Part shown: positions 44,124-53,520 of the stretch, piece after piece
How the letters are laid out: every line of letters begins with the position of its first letter
Position numbering within the stretch: position 1 is the stretch's first letter
Assembly: GCF_000016185.1 (NCBI RefSeq)
Contig: NC_011420.2
Span: forward strand, 1,942,501-2,006,500
Direction of reading: 5' to 3'
Origin: Rhodospirillum centenum SW
GTDB lineage: Bacteria > Pseudomonadota > Alphaproteobacteria > Azospirillales > Azospirillaceae
Length of the DNA: 64,000 nt
Translations under genes and position numbers: made by a program
Notes under the pieces: model-generated
Told to the model about the DNA's origin: nothing
Databases searched by the model: none
The model's input: only the letters and a program-made list of their open reading frames with translations

Positions 44124-46670
44124 TCAGAACGCGTACCGGAAGCCGACGCCATAGGTCGCCGGCGCCCCGACAAGGCGCGAAGCCCCGTTCAGCTCCGGGA
44201 AATAGACCTCGTCGGTGATGTTCCGGCCGTAGCCGTAGACCGACCAGCCGGCCAGCGCCTCGAGTTCGACGCGCGCATCAACCAGGGTGTAGGCCTCCAT
44301 CGTGTTGTTCGGCAGCGCGTTCAGCCGGTTCGTTTCCTCGCCATGATGGCTGACGCTGAGCGTCGAGGTGAGTGTCCAGCCACCAGCGAACAGGATGGAA
44401 TGGGTGAGTGACGCATAGGCCGTGACGTCTGGTGCGCCTGGCAACGGATCGCCCACCGTCGCGCGCACATCCGCGATCCGGTTCGAGGTGAATTCGGTGA
44501 TTTCGCTGTCCAGAAAGGCGACGGAGGCCGAGGCGTCCAGGGTCTGGCGGTCGGTCTGAAGCACCCGCAGGAACCCCGAGGCCTCGACCCCCCGCGTCTC
44601 CGCACGGCCGACGTTGGTACGGCCGTTGGTATCGTTGGACAGGCGGGTCGTCGCCTGGAGATTCCGGAATCTGTTGATGAAGCCGTCCAACGACAGCCGG
44701 AAGCGGTCGCCTGTCCAGCGGAGGCCGGCCTCCAACGATCGCACCGTCTCGCTCTTGAAGGGATAGGTCTCCTCGACCGTGAAGATGGATGTCCCGTCGA
44801 ACCCGCCGGCCCGGTACCCGGTCCCGCCGGAAACGAAGATGTTGAGCGCATCGTTGACGAAATACTGCGCGGTCAGCCGGCCCGAGGCATTGTCGTCATC
44901 GAACGAGCGGTCCCAGGTGAAGGGGCTCCTGGTGGCGAAGCTGGTCTCGAAGGTGGAGATGCCCCAGGGGTTGCGGTCGATGTTGCTGCCCCGATAGTCG
45001 GCCGTGTCGCGTGTGTAGCGGGCACCCGCGCCGAGGCGCAGGCTGTCCGTCACGTTCCAGTCGAGTTGCCCGAAGACGGCCGCGCTGTCACGGTTCTGCG
45101 CATAGGGCGAGTCATAGACCGAGCGGACCGTGAAGCTGGTCCAGGTGCTGTTGAAGTCGATGTCGTCGCTCACATAGAAGACGCCTGCGATCCAGTCGAT
45201 CGCCCCGCCGACATCGTCGGCCAGCCGGGCCTCGATGGAGGCCTGGCTCAGGTCCTCATCGAACAGAAACTCGTACTGCGGATAGGGCGTGCCGTCACCG
45301 TTGCCACCGACGCGGCGGTCGCTCCACTGCGAGCCGCCGAGGATCGTGAGGTTCAGCCCGTCTGCCAACCGGTGCTCCAGTTCGCCCGACAGCCCCGACA
45401 CGTTGATCCGCTGCCGGAAGTACTGGCTGGAGAAGAACGTGTAGGGATCCTCGTCCTCCCCCGGGTTCAGGATGGTGTTGTCCAGCCGGCGGGGAAGGCG
45501 GTCATACTGCCGGGTGTCCCCTCGATCCCGGCTGCCGAACAGCTTGAGGGTGAGGGTGGTGTCGTCGTCCAGGGTCAGGCCGATGGTGCCACGGGCGGCA
45601 AAGATGTCCTTGTCGCCGAATCCCTCGCGCGGGCCGGGGTCGGTGATCGGCGGAACCTGTGTCTGGCGGACACCGCCGATCACCGGCTGGAAGCCCGCCA
45701 GGGTCCCGGCGCCGCGGCCCGTCATGAAGCCGCCCCCCTGCTCCGTCAGGACGGCGAGGCGGACCCCGATCCGGTCGGACAGCCTGCCGCCGACAGCGGC
45801 CTTCACGGCGGCATAGTCGTAACTCCCGTACTCGACGTCGACATAGCCCTCGGTCTCGTCCGTCACCCCACGGGTGATGGCGTTGACAACGCCGGCGGTG
45901 GTGTTGCGGCCGTAGAGCGTCCCCTGCGGCCCTTTCAGGATCTCGATCCTCTCAAGGTCGAAGAGCGGGATCCCCAGATAGGCGTTGGACGTCTGATAGA
46001 TACCATCGACATGCAGGGCCACCGACGGGTTGCCGTTGGGCTTGTAGTCATCGGCACCGCCGACGCCGCGGATGCTCAACAGACCGTAGCCGGGACCGCC
46101 GAAGGCATAGTTGATGGAGACACCGGGCACCTCGTCGACCAGCCCCCCGAAGTCGGTGATACCGCGCTTCGCGGCCTCGGCCCCGTCAAGGACGGCAATG
46201 GCAGTCGGCACCGTCTCCAGCAGGCTCTCCCGCTTCTGCGCCGTGACGACGATCTCTTCCAGCGGTTCACGCAGCGCGTCGGCCACCGGCCCCATGGCTG
46301 CGGGGGGCGGTGCCCCCGGCCCCGGCCGGGATGGCGCGGAGCCCGCCGGCAGGGGCGTCACCGTGCCCGATCCATCGGGCGCCACCTGGGCGACGAGGCC
46401 GGTGCCGACCAGCAAGGCATCCAGAGCCGCCTCGAATGAATCCGCGCGGTTCACGGGAGCGGACCGCTTGTCGGCCACGGCGGCAGGGTTGAAAAGGATG
46501 TTACGCCCGGACTGGCTGGCCAGCGACAGCAGGGCGGCCGACAGGTCCTGGGAAGGGATGGAGTAGACGGCTGCCGCAGGGGCCGGTCCGGGCTGGGCGG
46601 CGGCGGCAGCCGGAAGGGTGGCGAGGATGGTCCCTGCCAGCAGGACGGGCTTCAAGGCACTGGAGAGCAT
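44124..46670 (-). CDS. TonB-dependent receptor with STN signalling domain (FecA-type transducer)
   Basis: 848 aa outer-membrane receptor. Signal peptide (LKPVLLAGTILATLPAAAAA), then an STN domain (about 37-90: YSIPSQDLSAALLSLASQSGRNILF) that contacts FecR in the periplasm, a TonB-box-like EEIVVTAQKRE, the plug domain (VDEVPGVSINYAFGG... LKGPQGTLYGRNTTAGVVN) and a beta-barrel ending in the typical aromatic YAF. It responds to and imports an iron complex or similar ligand. Start ATG complement of 46668-46670 gives a canonical signal peptide; an ATG overlapping the fecR stop at 46766 would add 32 residues. Confidence 0.93.
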   Translation of the reverse strand: MLSSALKPVLLAGTILATLPAAAAAQPGPAPAAAVYSIPSQDLSAALLSLASQSGRNILFNPAAVADKRSAPVNRADSFEAALDALLVGTGLVAQVAPDGSGTVTPLPAGSAPSRPGPGAPPPAAMGPVADALREPLEEIVVTAQKRESLLETVPTAIAVLDGAEAAKRGITDFGGLVDEVPGVSINYAFGGPGYGLLSIRGVGGADDYKPNGNPSVALHVDGIYQTSNAYLGIPLFDLERIEILKGPQGTLYGRNTTAGVVNAITRGVTDETEGYVDVEYGSYDYAAVKAAVGGRLSDRIGVRLAVLTEQGGGFMTGRGAGTLAGFQPVIGGVRQTQVPPITDPGPREGFGDKDIFAARGTIGLTLDDDTTLTLKLFGSRDRGDTRQYDRLPRRLDNTILNPGEDEDPYTFFSSQYFRQRINVSGLSGELEHRLADGLNLTILGGSQWSDRRVGGNGDGTPYPQYEFLFDEDLSQASIEARLADDVGGAIDWIAGVFYVSDDIDFNSTWTSFTVRSVYDSPYAQNRDSAAVFGQLDWNVTDSLRLGAGARYTRDTADYRGSNIDRNPWGISTFETSFATRSPFTWDRSFDDDNASGRLTAQYFVNDALNIFVSGGTGYRAGGFDGTSIFTVEETYPFKSETVRSLEAGLRWTGDRFRLSLDGFINRFRNLQATTRLSNDTNGRTNVGRAETRGVEASGFLRVLQTDRQTLDASASVAFLDSEITEFTSNRIADVRATVGDPLPGAPDVTAYASLTHSILFAGGWTLTSTLSVSHHGEETNRLNALPNNTMEAYTLVDARVELEALAGWSVYGYGRNITDEVYFPELNGASRLVGAPATYGVGFRYAF

Positions 46671-46762
46671 AATCGACCCCGGTTTCGTTCGGATCGGGCC
46701 ACGCTGACCCGCACCCGCTCCAGACGCAGCGGATCGACGGATTCCGGGATGACGTAAAAAAT

Positions 46763-47785
46763 TCATGGACCCTTGGAGGCGGCGCCGGGCTCCAGCACGA
46801 CCTGTCCCGGACCGGTCTGGCGCCAGCCGACCGGGTGGATGCGGGAGAGCGCATCAAGAAAGGCCTGGAGATCGGTCGCGCGGTAGACACCGCTGACGGA
46901 CAGATCGCGCAGCGGCGCCGCGACCTGGACATCGGCATGCGTGTAGCGGGCGAACTCGGCCAAGGCATCGGGGAGCGGCGTGTTCCGGAAGACGAGCTGC
47001 CCGGCGAGCCACGCCCGTTCCGCCGCCGCGTCCGCGGGGGCGAGGGCGACGACGCCGGTCCGGTCCAGCTCGGCCCGCTCTCCGGGTCTGAGCACGGCGA
47101 GGGTCCTGTCATCATCGTCATTGAGGATCCGGACGCCCCCCTCCAGCAGGAAGACCCGGGTTCCCTCGCCCGTGTCGCGCACGGTGAAGACCGTGCCCGT
47201 GGCGCGCACCTCGATCCCGTTGACGGACACCGTGAAGGCCCGCGGGTCCCCGTGAGCCACGACGAACTCCGCCTCGCCGCGGGCAAGCGCGACGTGGCGG
47301 CCGAACCAGCCGTAGTCGATGTGCAGTTCCGTATCCGTGTTGAGCCGCACACGGCTGCCGTCGGGAAGGCTGGTCTCCAGGCTCTGGCCCATGGCCGTGC
47401 GGTGGACCGCATCCAGTCCGTAGTTCACGGGCGGAAACAATGCCAGAACGAGTGCAGCGGCGAGCGCGAGCGCCCCCGCGCCGGCCGCGGGCGCGCGCCA
47501 GGGCCGCTGGCGGCGTGGGGTATCGGCGGCCGTCGCCAGGCGCAGCCGACGCGCCCGGGCCCTTTCTGCCTGGACGCCGGGCGTCCCTTCCAGATCCCCC
47601 GCCATCCGCCAGCTGCGCTCGACAAGGTCCATGGCGGCCAGGTTGCGCGGATGCTCCGCCAGCCATCGCCGCAGTGCCTCGCGGTCCGCCGCTCCGGAGC
47701 CCGGTGCGGCCATGCGGACCATCCAGGCGGCCGCGTCACGCAGCGCCGTCTCGTCAGCGGGGGTGCCAAGCCGTGGCCCGGTCAT
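46763..47785 (-). CDS. FecR-type anti-sigma/transmembrane signal transducer
   Basis: 340 aa. Cytoplasmic N-terminal DUF4880-like part (ALRRWLAEHPRNLAAMDLVERSWRMAGDL), one membrane segment at about 105-123 (AGALALAAALVLALF) and a periplasmic FecR domain (DGSRVRLNTDTELHIDYGWFGRHVALARGEAEFVVAHGDPRAFTV) followed by a C-terminal STN-like region that meets the receptor. ATG complement of 47783-47785 overlaps the sigma-factor stop by four bases. It relays receptor occupancy to the sigma factor. Confidence 0.93.
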   Translation of the reverse strand: MTGPRLGTPADETALRDAAAWMVRMAAPGSGAADREALRRWLAEHPRNLAAMDLVERSWRMAGDLEGTPGVQAERARARRLRLATAADTPRRQRPWRAPAAGAGALALAAALVLALFPPVNYGLDAVHRTAMGQSLETSLPDGSRVRLNTDTELHIDYGWFGRHVALARGEAEFVVAHGDPRAFTVSVNGIEVRATGTVFTVRDTGEGTRVFLLEGGVRILNDDDDRTLAVLRPGERAELDRTGVVALAPADAAAERAWLAGQLVFRNTPLPDALAEFARYTHADVQVAAPLRDLSVSGVYRATDLQAFLDALSRIHPVGWRQTGPGQVVLEPGAASKGP

Positions 47786-48387
47786 CGTGGGTCCCCGTCG
47801 CACTCCGCCAACCGGCGGGCCAGATGGGCGAGCGCACGCTCGACATGGCGGCCGACGGATACGGTGGGGATCCCGAGCCGCTCCGCAATGTCGCGGTGGG
47901 AGAAGCCTTCATAACGCGCGAGCATGAAGGCTTGCCGGCAGATGGGCTCCAGCTCCATCAGGGCCGCCTCCACGTCCCGAAGCGTGCGGCGGGCCGCGGC
48001 CACGTCCTCGGGCGATGCGGACGGATCGGCGTGGGCGTCATTTTCGGAAAGCAGGTCGACATGGTGGTCCCGCAGCCGGGCGCGGTCACGCCGGAACTGG
48101 TCAATCCATACCGTAGACGCAGTCCGCAGCAGAATCCCACGCCAGCTCTGGATTTTTTTCTGCTGCGCCGCCGTGGCGAGGACGCGACAGTAGACCTCCT
48201 GGATATGGTCTTCGATATCGTCGGGGGCACGTAGCCGTCGCTGGAAGAACCGGCGCAGCAGGGCCCGATGCTCCGCCGCCTCGACAGTGTCGCCCGGACT
48301 CTCCTGTCTTCGATGGGCCGAGCCTTCACCCTTGTGCCTGGACACCCGCCACGCCTCATCCCTGCCGCGTCGGGCATCCGATACCAC
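47782..48387 (-). CDS. FecI-type ECF sigma factor
   Basis: 201 aa from GTG complement of 48385-48387; the N-terminal about 35 residues are variable and the exact start is uncertain. Sigma region 2 (ALLRRFFQRRLRAPDDIEDHIQEVYCRVL, then ILLRTASTVWIDQFRRDRAR) and region 4 (LMELEPICRQAFMLARYEGFSHRDIAERLGIPTVSVGRHVERAL) are complete. Directs transcription of the adjacent fecR-like and receptor genes when the receptor signals. Three-gene order sigma-fecR-receptor is canonical. Confidence 0.92.
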   Translation of the reverse strand: MVSDARRGRDEAWRVSRHKGEGSAHRRQESPGDTVEAAEHRALLRRFFQRRLRAPDDIEDHIQEVYCRVLATAAQQKKIQSWRGILLRTASTVWIDQFRRDRARLRDHHVDLLSENDAHADPSASPEDVAAARRTLRDVEAALMELEPICRQAFMLARYEGFSHRDIAERLGIPTVSVGRHVERALAHLARRLAECDGDPR

Positions 48388-48492
48388 CGATGCTGCGACG
48401 GTTTTATGTCAGCAGGCCGTCATCCCCATCGCCTGTCTGCGGATGCGGGCGACGGGGGATGCGGGCGACAGGCGGCGGCGCCCCGATGGGCA

Positions 48493-48522
48493 GGGCGGGT
48501 CCCCCCCGGGAAGGACCCGCCC
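48493..48522 (-). terminator. Hairpin after the pirin gene
   Basis: GGGCGGGTCC (48493-48502) pairs with GGACCCGCCC (48513-48522) around a 10-base loop, 25 bases beyond the pirin stop on the minus strand. Confidence 0.5.
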
Positions 48523-48546
48523 GCTTCATCCTGTCCCGGTCGCCGC

Positions 48547-49257
48547 TCAGGCCATGGGCGGCAGGTCGGCGAGCAGGAGTTCCGTCTCCTCCAGCGCCTC
48601 GATCACCAGTTCCGGCTCGTCCCGGACGGCCGCACCGTCGCGGGCGGACAGGTCCACGCCGTTGACCCGCAGCCGTCCCGCGGCGGGGACCAGATAGGCC
48701 AGACGCCCGTCCAGCCGGTGGGTCACGGTCGTGCCCGCCGCCAGGGTGGCGCCCAGCAGGGCCGCGTCCTGGTGGATGGTCAGCGCCCCGGACCCGGCGT
48801 CCTGCGCCCGGCCGGAGGCCAGCACCACCAGTTCCCCGGCCCGGTCCGCCTTGGGAAAGTGCCGGGTCTCCCAGCGCGGGGCGACGCCGGCCCGGTCCGG
48901 GATGATCCAGATCTGGAACAGCCGGGTCTCGCCCGGCTCCCGGTTGTACTCGGCATGCACGATGCCGGTGCCGGCGGACATCACCTGCACGTCGCCCGCC
49001 TCGGTCCGGCCCTCGTTGCCCAGGGCGTCCTTGTGCGTGACGGCACCCTGCCGGACATAGGTGATGATCTCCATGTCGCGGTGGGGGTGCGGATCGAAGC
49101 CGGTGCCGGGTGCGATGGCGTCATCGTTCCAGACCCGCAGCGGCCCCCAGTGGACCCGGCCGGGATCGCGGTACTGGCCGAAGCTGAAATGGTAGCGGGC
49201 ATCCAGCCAGCCGTAGCTGGCGGACCCCAGACTGTCGAAGGCGCGACGCTCGATCAT
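48547..49257 (-). CDS. Pirin-family bicupin protein (YhhW-like)
   Basis: 236 aa. The pirin N-terminal cupin has the metal ligands in FDPHPHRDMEIITYV and the following H/E (GIVHAEYNREP); SYGWLDARYHFSFGQYRDP is a family signature. YhhW in E. coli has quercetin 2,3-dioxygenase activity; the physiological substrate is unknown. ATG complement of 49255-49257. It lies downstream of wrbA on the same strand, and both are divergent from a LysR gene. Confidence 0.92.
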   Translation of the reverse strand: MIERRAFDSLGSASYGWLDARYHFSFGQYRDPGRVHWGPLRVWNDDAIAPGTGFDPHPHRDMEIITYVRQGAVTHKDALGNEGRTEAGDVQVMSAGTGIVHAEYNREPGETRLFQIWIIPDRAGVAPRWETRHFPKADRAGELVVLASGRAQDAGSGALTIHQDAALLGATLAAGTTVTHRLDGRLAYLVPAAGRLRVNGVDLSARDGAAVRDEPELVIEALEETELLLADLPPMA

Positions 49258-49334
49258 GTCGGGTCTCCTTGCCGCGGCCCCTCTGCTGAGGCGGCCGCGT
49301 CGACACCGGCCGGCGGAATGCCGGCCGGAAAGCC

Positions 49335-49937
49335 TCAGCCGCGCAGCTTTGCGGCCGTGCGGGCCACCAGCGCCCCCTGGTAGCGGGCGCCGCCGAGTTC
49401 CACCTCGGTCGGCCTGCGGCTGCCGTCGCCGTCGGCGATGGTGCTGGCGCCGTAGGGCGTGCCGCCCTTGACCTGCTCGACCCCGGACAGCCCCTCATAG
49501 CTGTAGGGCAGACCGACGACGACCATGCCGTGGTGGAGCAGGTTGGTGAGGATGCTGAACAGCGTCGTCTCCTGCCCGCCATGCTGCGAGGCGGTGCTGG
49601 TGAAGGCGGCGCCGACCTTGCCGTTGAGGGCACCCTTGGCCCAGAGCCCGCCGGTCTGGTCCAGGAAGTTCGCCATCTGGCTGGTCATGCGGCCGAACCG
49701 GGTGGGGCTGCCGACGATGATGGCGTCGTACTCCGCCAGTTCCGCCACGGTGGCGACGGGGGCCGGCTGGTCCAGCTTCATGCCGGCGTTGCGGGCGACC
49801 TCCTCCGGCACCAGCTCCGGCACGCGCTTCACCGCGACCTCGGTGCCGGGCACGGAGCGCGCGCCTTCGGCCACGGCCTGCGCCATGGTCTCGATATGGC
49901 CGTAGCTGGAATAGTAGAGCACCAGGACCTTGGTCAT
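49335..49937 (-). CDS. wrbA: NAD(P)H:quinone oxidoreductase, WrbA type
   Basis: 200 aa flavodoxin-fold FMN enzyme reducing quinones by two electrons. [21 protein letters not shown] at the start binds the FMN phosphate; [47 protein letters not shown] and the C-terminal [10 protein letters not shown] are diagnostic. Start ATG complement of 49935-49937. Probably controlled by the divergent LysR gene. Confidence 0.95.
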   Translation of the reverse strand: MTKVLVLYYSSYGHIETMAQAVAEGARSVPGTEVAVKRVPELVPEEVARNAGMKLDQPAPVATVAELAEYDAIIVGSPTRFGRMTSQMANFLDQTGGLWAKGALNGKVGAAFTSTASQHGGQETTLFSILTNLLHHGMVVVGLPYSYEGLSGVEQVKGGTPYGASTIADGDGSRRPTEVELGGARYQGALVARTAAKLRG

Positions 49938-50144
49938 CGTCCGTCTCCTTGTTGGTGTCGGGTGGAATCGTGCCGGATAGAGTCAAGCCGGGGCGCCGGT
50001 TCGGTATGGGGGTAAGATAGGGCGTTGCACCGGAACCGATAATCGACGCTCTGCGCACAGGCTTGTTGCGGCCGGAAGGACAATCCGGCAGAAGCGGGAG
50101 AGCCGACAGGCCAGCCCCGGCCGGGCAACAGACGGAGGGCGCAC

Positions 50145-51080
50145 ATGGACCGGCTGGACGATCTGCGCCTGTTCACCTGCGTGGCGGAGACGCGCAGCTT
50201 CACCCGCGCGGCCGAGCGCATGGGCCTGTCGAAATCAGCGGCCAGCCGGCGGATCGCGGAGCTGGAGGCGCGGCTGGGCGCACGGCTGTTCCACCGCACC
50301 ACCCGCTCCATCAGCCTGACCCAGGTGGGCCAGGGCTTCCACGAGCGGGTCAGCCAGATCCTGGCCGACCTGGAGGAAGCGGAGGGACTGGTCGCCAGCC
50401 AGCACGCCGCCCCCCGCGGGGTGCTGAAGCTGGCCGCACCGATGTCCTTCGGCCTCTTGCATCTGGGTCCCGCCATCTGCGCCTTCCAGGAGCGGTTCCC
50501 GGAGGTGCAGGTGGATGTGGACCTGTCCGACCGCTTCGTGGACCTGGTGGACGAAGGCTACGACCTGGCCGTCCGCATCGGGCGGCTGAAGGACAGCAGC
50601 CTGATCGCGCGGCGCATCTGCCCGGCCCGGCGGGTCGCCGTCGCCAGCCCCGCCTATCTGCAGCGTCGCGGCGAACCGGCGACACCCGACGCGCTGGCGG
50701 AACACGACTGCCTGCACTATTCCAACGCCTCCGTCGCAGACCATTGGAGCTTCCGGGCGGCGCCGGGGTCGGAGATGCTGCGCCCGGCCCGGCCCGCCGT
50801 CACCATGCGCGCCAACAACGGCGACATCCTGCGCACGGCCGCCGTGGCCGGGCGCGGCATCGCCGTGCTGCCGACCTTCATCGTGGGCGACGATCTGGCG
50901 GCGGGGCGGCTGCGCGCGGTCCTGCTGGACTGGACGGTCTCGCCCTCGGCGCTGCACGCCGTCTATCCCGCCAACCGGCACCTGAGCCCCAAGGTGCGGG
51001 CCTTCGTGGACTTCATCGCCACGCGCTTCGGCCCGGAACCGCCCTGGGACACGGCCCTGCCCGCATGGCCGGGCGGTTGA
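50145..51080 (+). CDS. LysR-family transcriptional regulator
   Basis: 311 aa. N-terminal helix-turn-helix LRLFTCVAETRSFTRAAERMGLSKSAASRRIAELEARLGARLFHRTTRSISLT, then a periplasmic-binding-like ligand domain (GVLKLAAPMSFGLLHLGPAICAFQERFPEVQVDVDLSDRFVDLVDEGYDLAVRIG). It is divergent from wrbA-pirin with 207 bases between, the usual arrangement for control of a neighbouring redox/quinone-stress operon. Start ATG 50145. Confidence 0.93.
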   Translation: MDRLDDLRLFTCVAETRSFTRAAERMGLSKSAASRRIAELEARLGARLFHRTTRSISLTQVGQGFHERVSQILADLEEAEGLVASQHAAPRGVLKLAAPMSFGLLHLGPAICAFQERFPEVQVDVDLSDRFVDLVDEGYDLAVRIGRLKDSSLIARRICPARRVAVASPAYLQRRGEPATPDALAEHDCLHYSNASVADHWSFRAAPGSEMLRPARPAVTMRANNGDILRTAAVAGRGIAVLPTFIVGDDLAAGRLRAVLLDWTVSPSALHAVYPANRHLSPKVRAFVDFIATRFGPEPPWDTALPAWPGG

Positions 51081-51206
51081 GCGGGCCGGTACGGATCCTG
51101 ACGGCGACGGTTGTCGTGACGGCGGCGGCCGTGGCATCCGTCACTGCACCGGGGCCGACCGACCCGGCATGGTCCCGCCCCCGTTTCCGCATCCATCGAG
51201 GACGAC

Positions 51207-51902
51207 ATGGCGATCGATCTCTACGTCTGGCCCACCCCGAACGGCTTCAAGGTCTCCATCGCGCTGGAGGAGACGGGGCTGCCCTACACGGTCCACCCCA
51301 TCGACATCGGCAAGGGCGATCAGTTCAGGCCCGAATTCCTGAAGATCGCCCCGAACAACCGGATGCCCGCCATCGTCGATCCCGACGGCCCCGGCGGCCG
51401 GCCGATCAGCCTGTTCGAATCCGGCGCCATCCTGATCTATCTGGCGGAGAAGAGCGGCCGTTTCCGGCCGCAGGACCCGGCCGTCTGGTACACCCACCTG
51501 CAATGGCTGATGTGGCAGATGGGTGGCGTGGGGCCGATGTTCGGACAGGCCGGCCACTTCATGATCTACGCGCCGGAGAAGGTCCCCTACGGCATCGAAC
51601 GCTACGGCAACGAGGCGAAGCGCCTGATGAAGGTGGCGGACACCCGGCTGGCGGAGGCCGAGTATCTGGGCGGCGCCGAGTACGGCATCGCCGACATGGC
51701 GACCTTCCCCTGGCTGCGGGTGCATGAGCGCTACGGCCTTGTCACCGACGAGTACCCGAACGTGCGGCGCTGGCTGGAGACGGTCGCCGCCCGCCCCGCC
51801 GTGCAGCGCGGGCTGGAGCTGCTGAAGGAGCACCAGCCGAAGCCGGGCCAGACCATGACGGACGAACAGCGCGCCGTGCTGTTCGGCAAGCGGCCGGGCT
51901 GA
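51207..51902 (+). CDS. Glutathione S-transferase, YfcG/Nu-class type
   Basis: 231 aa. Thioredoxin-like N-terminal domain with LYVWPTPNGFKVSIALEETGLPYTVHPIDI, NNRMPAIVDPD and the ESGAILIYLAEKSG glutathione-binding motif, then an all-helical domain with LMWQMGGVGPMFGQAGHF and ADMATFPWLRVHERYG. The Thr-Pro-Asn start motif matches YfcG/YghU proteins, which act as disulfide reductases with GSH. Start ATG 51207. A bidirectional hairpin follows. Confidence 0.92.
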   Translation: MAIDLYVWPTPNGFKVSIALEETGLPYTVHPIDIGKGDQFRPEFLKIAPNNRMPAIVDPDGPGGRPISLFESGAILIYLAEKSGRFRPQDPAVWYTHLQWLMWQMGGVGPMFGQAGHFMIYAPEKVPYGIERYGNEAKRLMKVADTRLAEAEYLGGAEYGIADMATFPWLRVHERYGLVTDEYPNVRRWLETVAARPAVQRGLELLKEHQPKPGQTMTDEQRAVLFGKRPG

Positions 51903-51918
51903 CGGGTCGCTCCGGGTG

Positions 51919-51945
51919 CTCCCGCGGGCGGCCCCCGCGGGAGCG
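51919..51945. terminator. Bidirectional hairpin between GST and SDR genes
   Basis: GCTCCCGCGGG (51919-51929) and CCCGCGGGAGC (51935-51945) form a perfect 11-bp stem with a five-base loop between the converging genes. Confidence 0.6.
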
Positions 51946-51983
51946 CCGGCCGGCCAGAGGCGGCCCATCGGAAGCCGCCGGTA

Positions 51984-52796
51984 TCAGACCTTGCCGAACA
52001 TCTCCGCCAGGGCGGGGTCGCCCAGGGCGGGGCTGCCGCCCAGGTTGCTGCCGCCGTCCACCGGCAGCACGACGCCGGTGATGTAGGCGGCCATCGGGCT
52101 GGAGAGGAACAGGCAGGCGTCCGCGATCTCCTGCGCCGTGCCCCAGCGCCCCAGCGGGATGCCGCGCTTCGAGCGTTCCTCCGCCTCCGGCGTCGGGGTC
52201 AGGCGGCGCATCCCCTCCGTCCCCTCGATCGGGCCGGGGGAGACGGCGTTGACGCGGATGCCCTGCGGCCCCCACTCCATCGCCAGCACGCGGGTGAGCT
52301 GGTCGATGCCGGCCTTGGCCGCGCAGACATGGGCCTGGAAGACGTAGGGCCGGCTGGACTGGCCGGCGGAGATGCTGATGACGCTGGCGCCGGGGCTGCG
52401 CAGGAACGGGTGCGCCGCCCGCAGGACGTTGAAGGTGCCCAGCAGGTCGATGTCCACCACCGCCTTGAAGCCGTTCGACGACATGCCGAGCGCCGGCGCC
52501 ACGAAGTTGCCCGCCGCCCCGCTGACCAGCACGTCGATCGGGCCGAAACGGTCGTGCGCCTGCCGCAGCGCCGAGTCGACCTGCTCGTAGCTGCGCACGT
52601 CGGCCGAAGCGCCGAGCGCATCCACCCCGTGGCCGCGCAGGCGCTCCAGCGCCGCTTCGATCCGCTGCGGATCGCGGGCAAGGATGCCGACATTGGCCCC
52701 GCGCGCGGCGAACCCTTCCGCGATGCCCAGGTTGATGCCGCTGGAACCGCCGGCGACGAAGACGGTCCTGCCCGTGAAGTCGAACGGGTCGCGCAT
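51984..52796 (-). CDS. SDR oxidoreductase, 2,4-dienoyl-CoA reductase-like
   Basis: 270 aa. Cofactor motif GGSSGINLGIAEGFAARGANVGILARD (NADP-type Arg), then NFVAPALGMSSNGFKAVVDIDLLGTFNV and RVNAVSPGPIEGTEGM. The usual Tyr-x3-Lys reads V-CAAK here (HVCAAKAGIDQL), so the tyrosine is absent as in peroxisomal/mitochondrial 2,4-dienoyl-CoA reductases. This suggests a role in unsaturated fatty acid oxidation, in keeping with the fad genes 4 kb away. C-terminal DPALAEMFGKV tail. Start ATG complement of 52794-52796. Confidence 0.87.
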   Translation of the reverse strand: MRDPFDFTGRTVFVAGGSSGINLGIAEGFAARGANVGILARDPQRIEAALERLRGHGVDALGASADVRSYEQVDSALRQAHDRFGPIDVLVSGAAGNFVAPALGMSSNGFKAVVDIDLLGTFNVLRAAHPFLRSPGASVISISAGQSSRPYVFQAHVCAAKAGIDQLTRVLAMEWGPQGIRVNAVSPGPIEGTEGMRRLTPTPEAEERSKRGIPLGRWGTAQEIADACLFLSSPMAAYITGVVLPVDGGSNLGGSPALGDPALAEMFGKV

Positions 52797-52897
52797 GCCT
52801 CACTCTCTCCCTTCCCGGTGGCGCCCGGCGGACGTGACGCCGCCGCCGGAGCGGGAGTAGATTAAGCTCTCACCCGTCCCCCGGAACATCCCCCCAC

Positions 52898-53494
52898 ATG
52901 CGCCCGGTCCTGTCCGTTCTTGCCGCCATCCTCCTGGCGGCCGCCCTCCCCCGTCCGGTCGAGGGCCGCGAGGCCGTCACGGCCTGCGACCGGCTGGCCT
53001 CCCACCCCGACGATCCCGACCGCACGGGACCGGGCGTGCCGCAGGAGCGGATGGACATGCCGCGCGCCGTCACCGCCTGCACGGCGGATCTGGCCGCCGC
53101 CCCGGGAACGCCGCGGCTGGCCTATCAGCTCTCTCGCGCGCTGATGCTGTCCGGCAAGCCGGACGCCGCCCTGCCGAAGCTGGAGGAGTCGGCGGCCGGG
53201 GGATACCGCCATGCCCGCTTCGTGCTGGGATTGCTGCTGATCTCCGGCAAGGGGGTCGCGGCCGACCCGTGCCGCGCCGCGTCGCTGTGGCGGGAGGCGG
53301 CGCAGGCCGGCCATCTGCTGGCGGAAATCTCCTTCGCGGCCACGGTGCTGGACGGCGGCTTCGGCCGCTGCGCCCTGGAGGTGCCGGAGGCCGAGGTGCG
53401 CGGCTACATCGCCCATGCCCGCGTCCAGGCGAAGGGCACCCGCCTGGAACAGGAGGTCGAGGAACTGGCCGAGGCGCTGGAGGGGGACGAGTAG
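52898..53494 (+). CDS. Secreted Sel1-like repeat protein
   Basis: 198 aa with a signal peptide (RPVLSVLAAILLAAALPRPVEG). The mature protein has ACDRLASHPDDPDRTGPGV at its start, a motif of secreted Sel1 proteins, followed by Sel1/TPR-like helical pairs (LPKLEESAAGGYRHARFVLGLLLISGKGVAADPCRAASLWREAAQAGHLLAEISFA). Likely a periplasmic protein-interaction scaffold. It converges on the cell-wall hydrolase gene with 26 bases between. Confidence 0.82.
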   Translation: MRPVLSVLAAILLAAALPRPVEGREAVTACDRLASHPDDPDRTGPGVPQERMDMPRAVTACTADLAAAPGTPRLAYQLSRALMLSGKPDAALPKLEESAAGGYRHARFVLGLLLISGKGVAADPCRAASLWREAAQAGHLLAEISFAATVLDGGFGRCALEVPEAEVRGYIAHARVQAKGTRLEQEVEELAEALEGDE

Positions 53495-53520
53495 GCGCGA
53501 CCCCTGGCGCGGGTGCCGGA

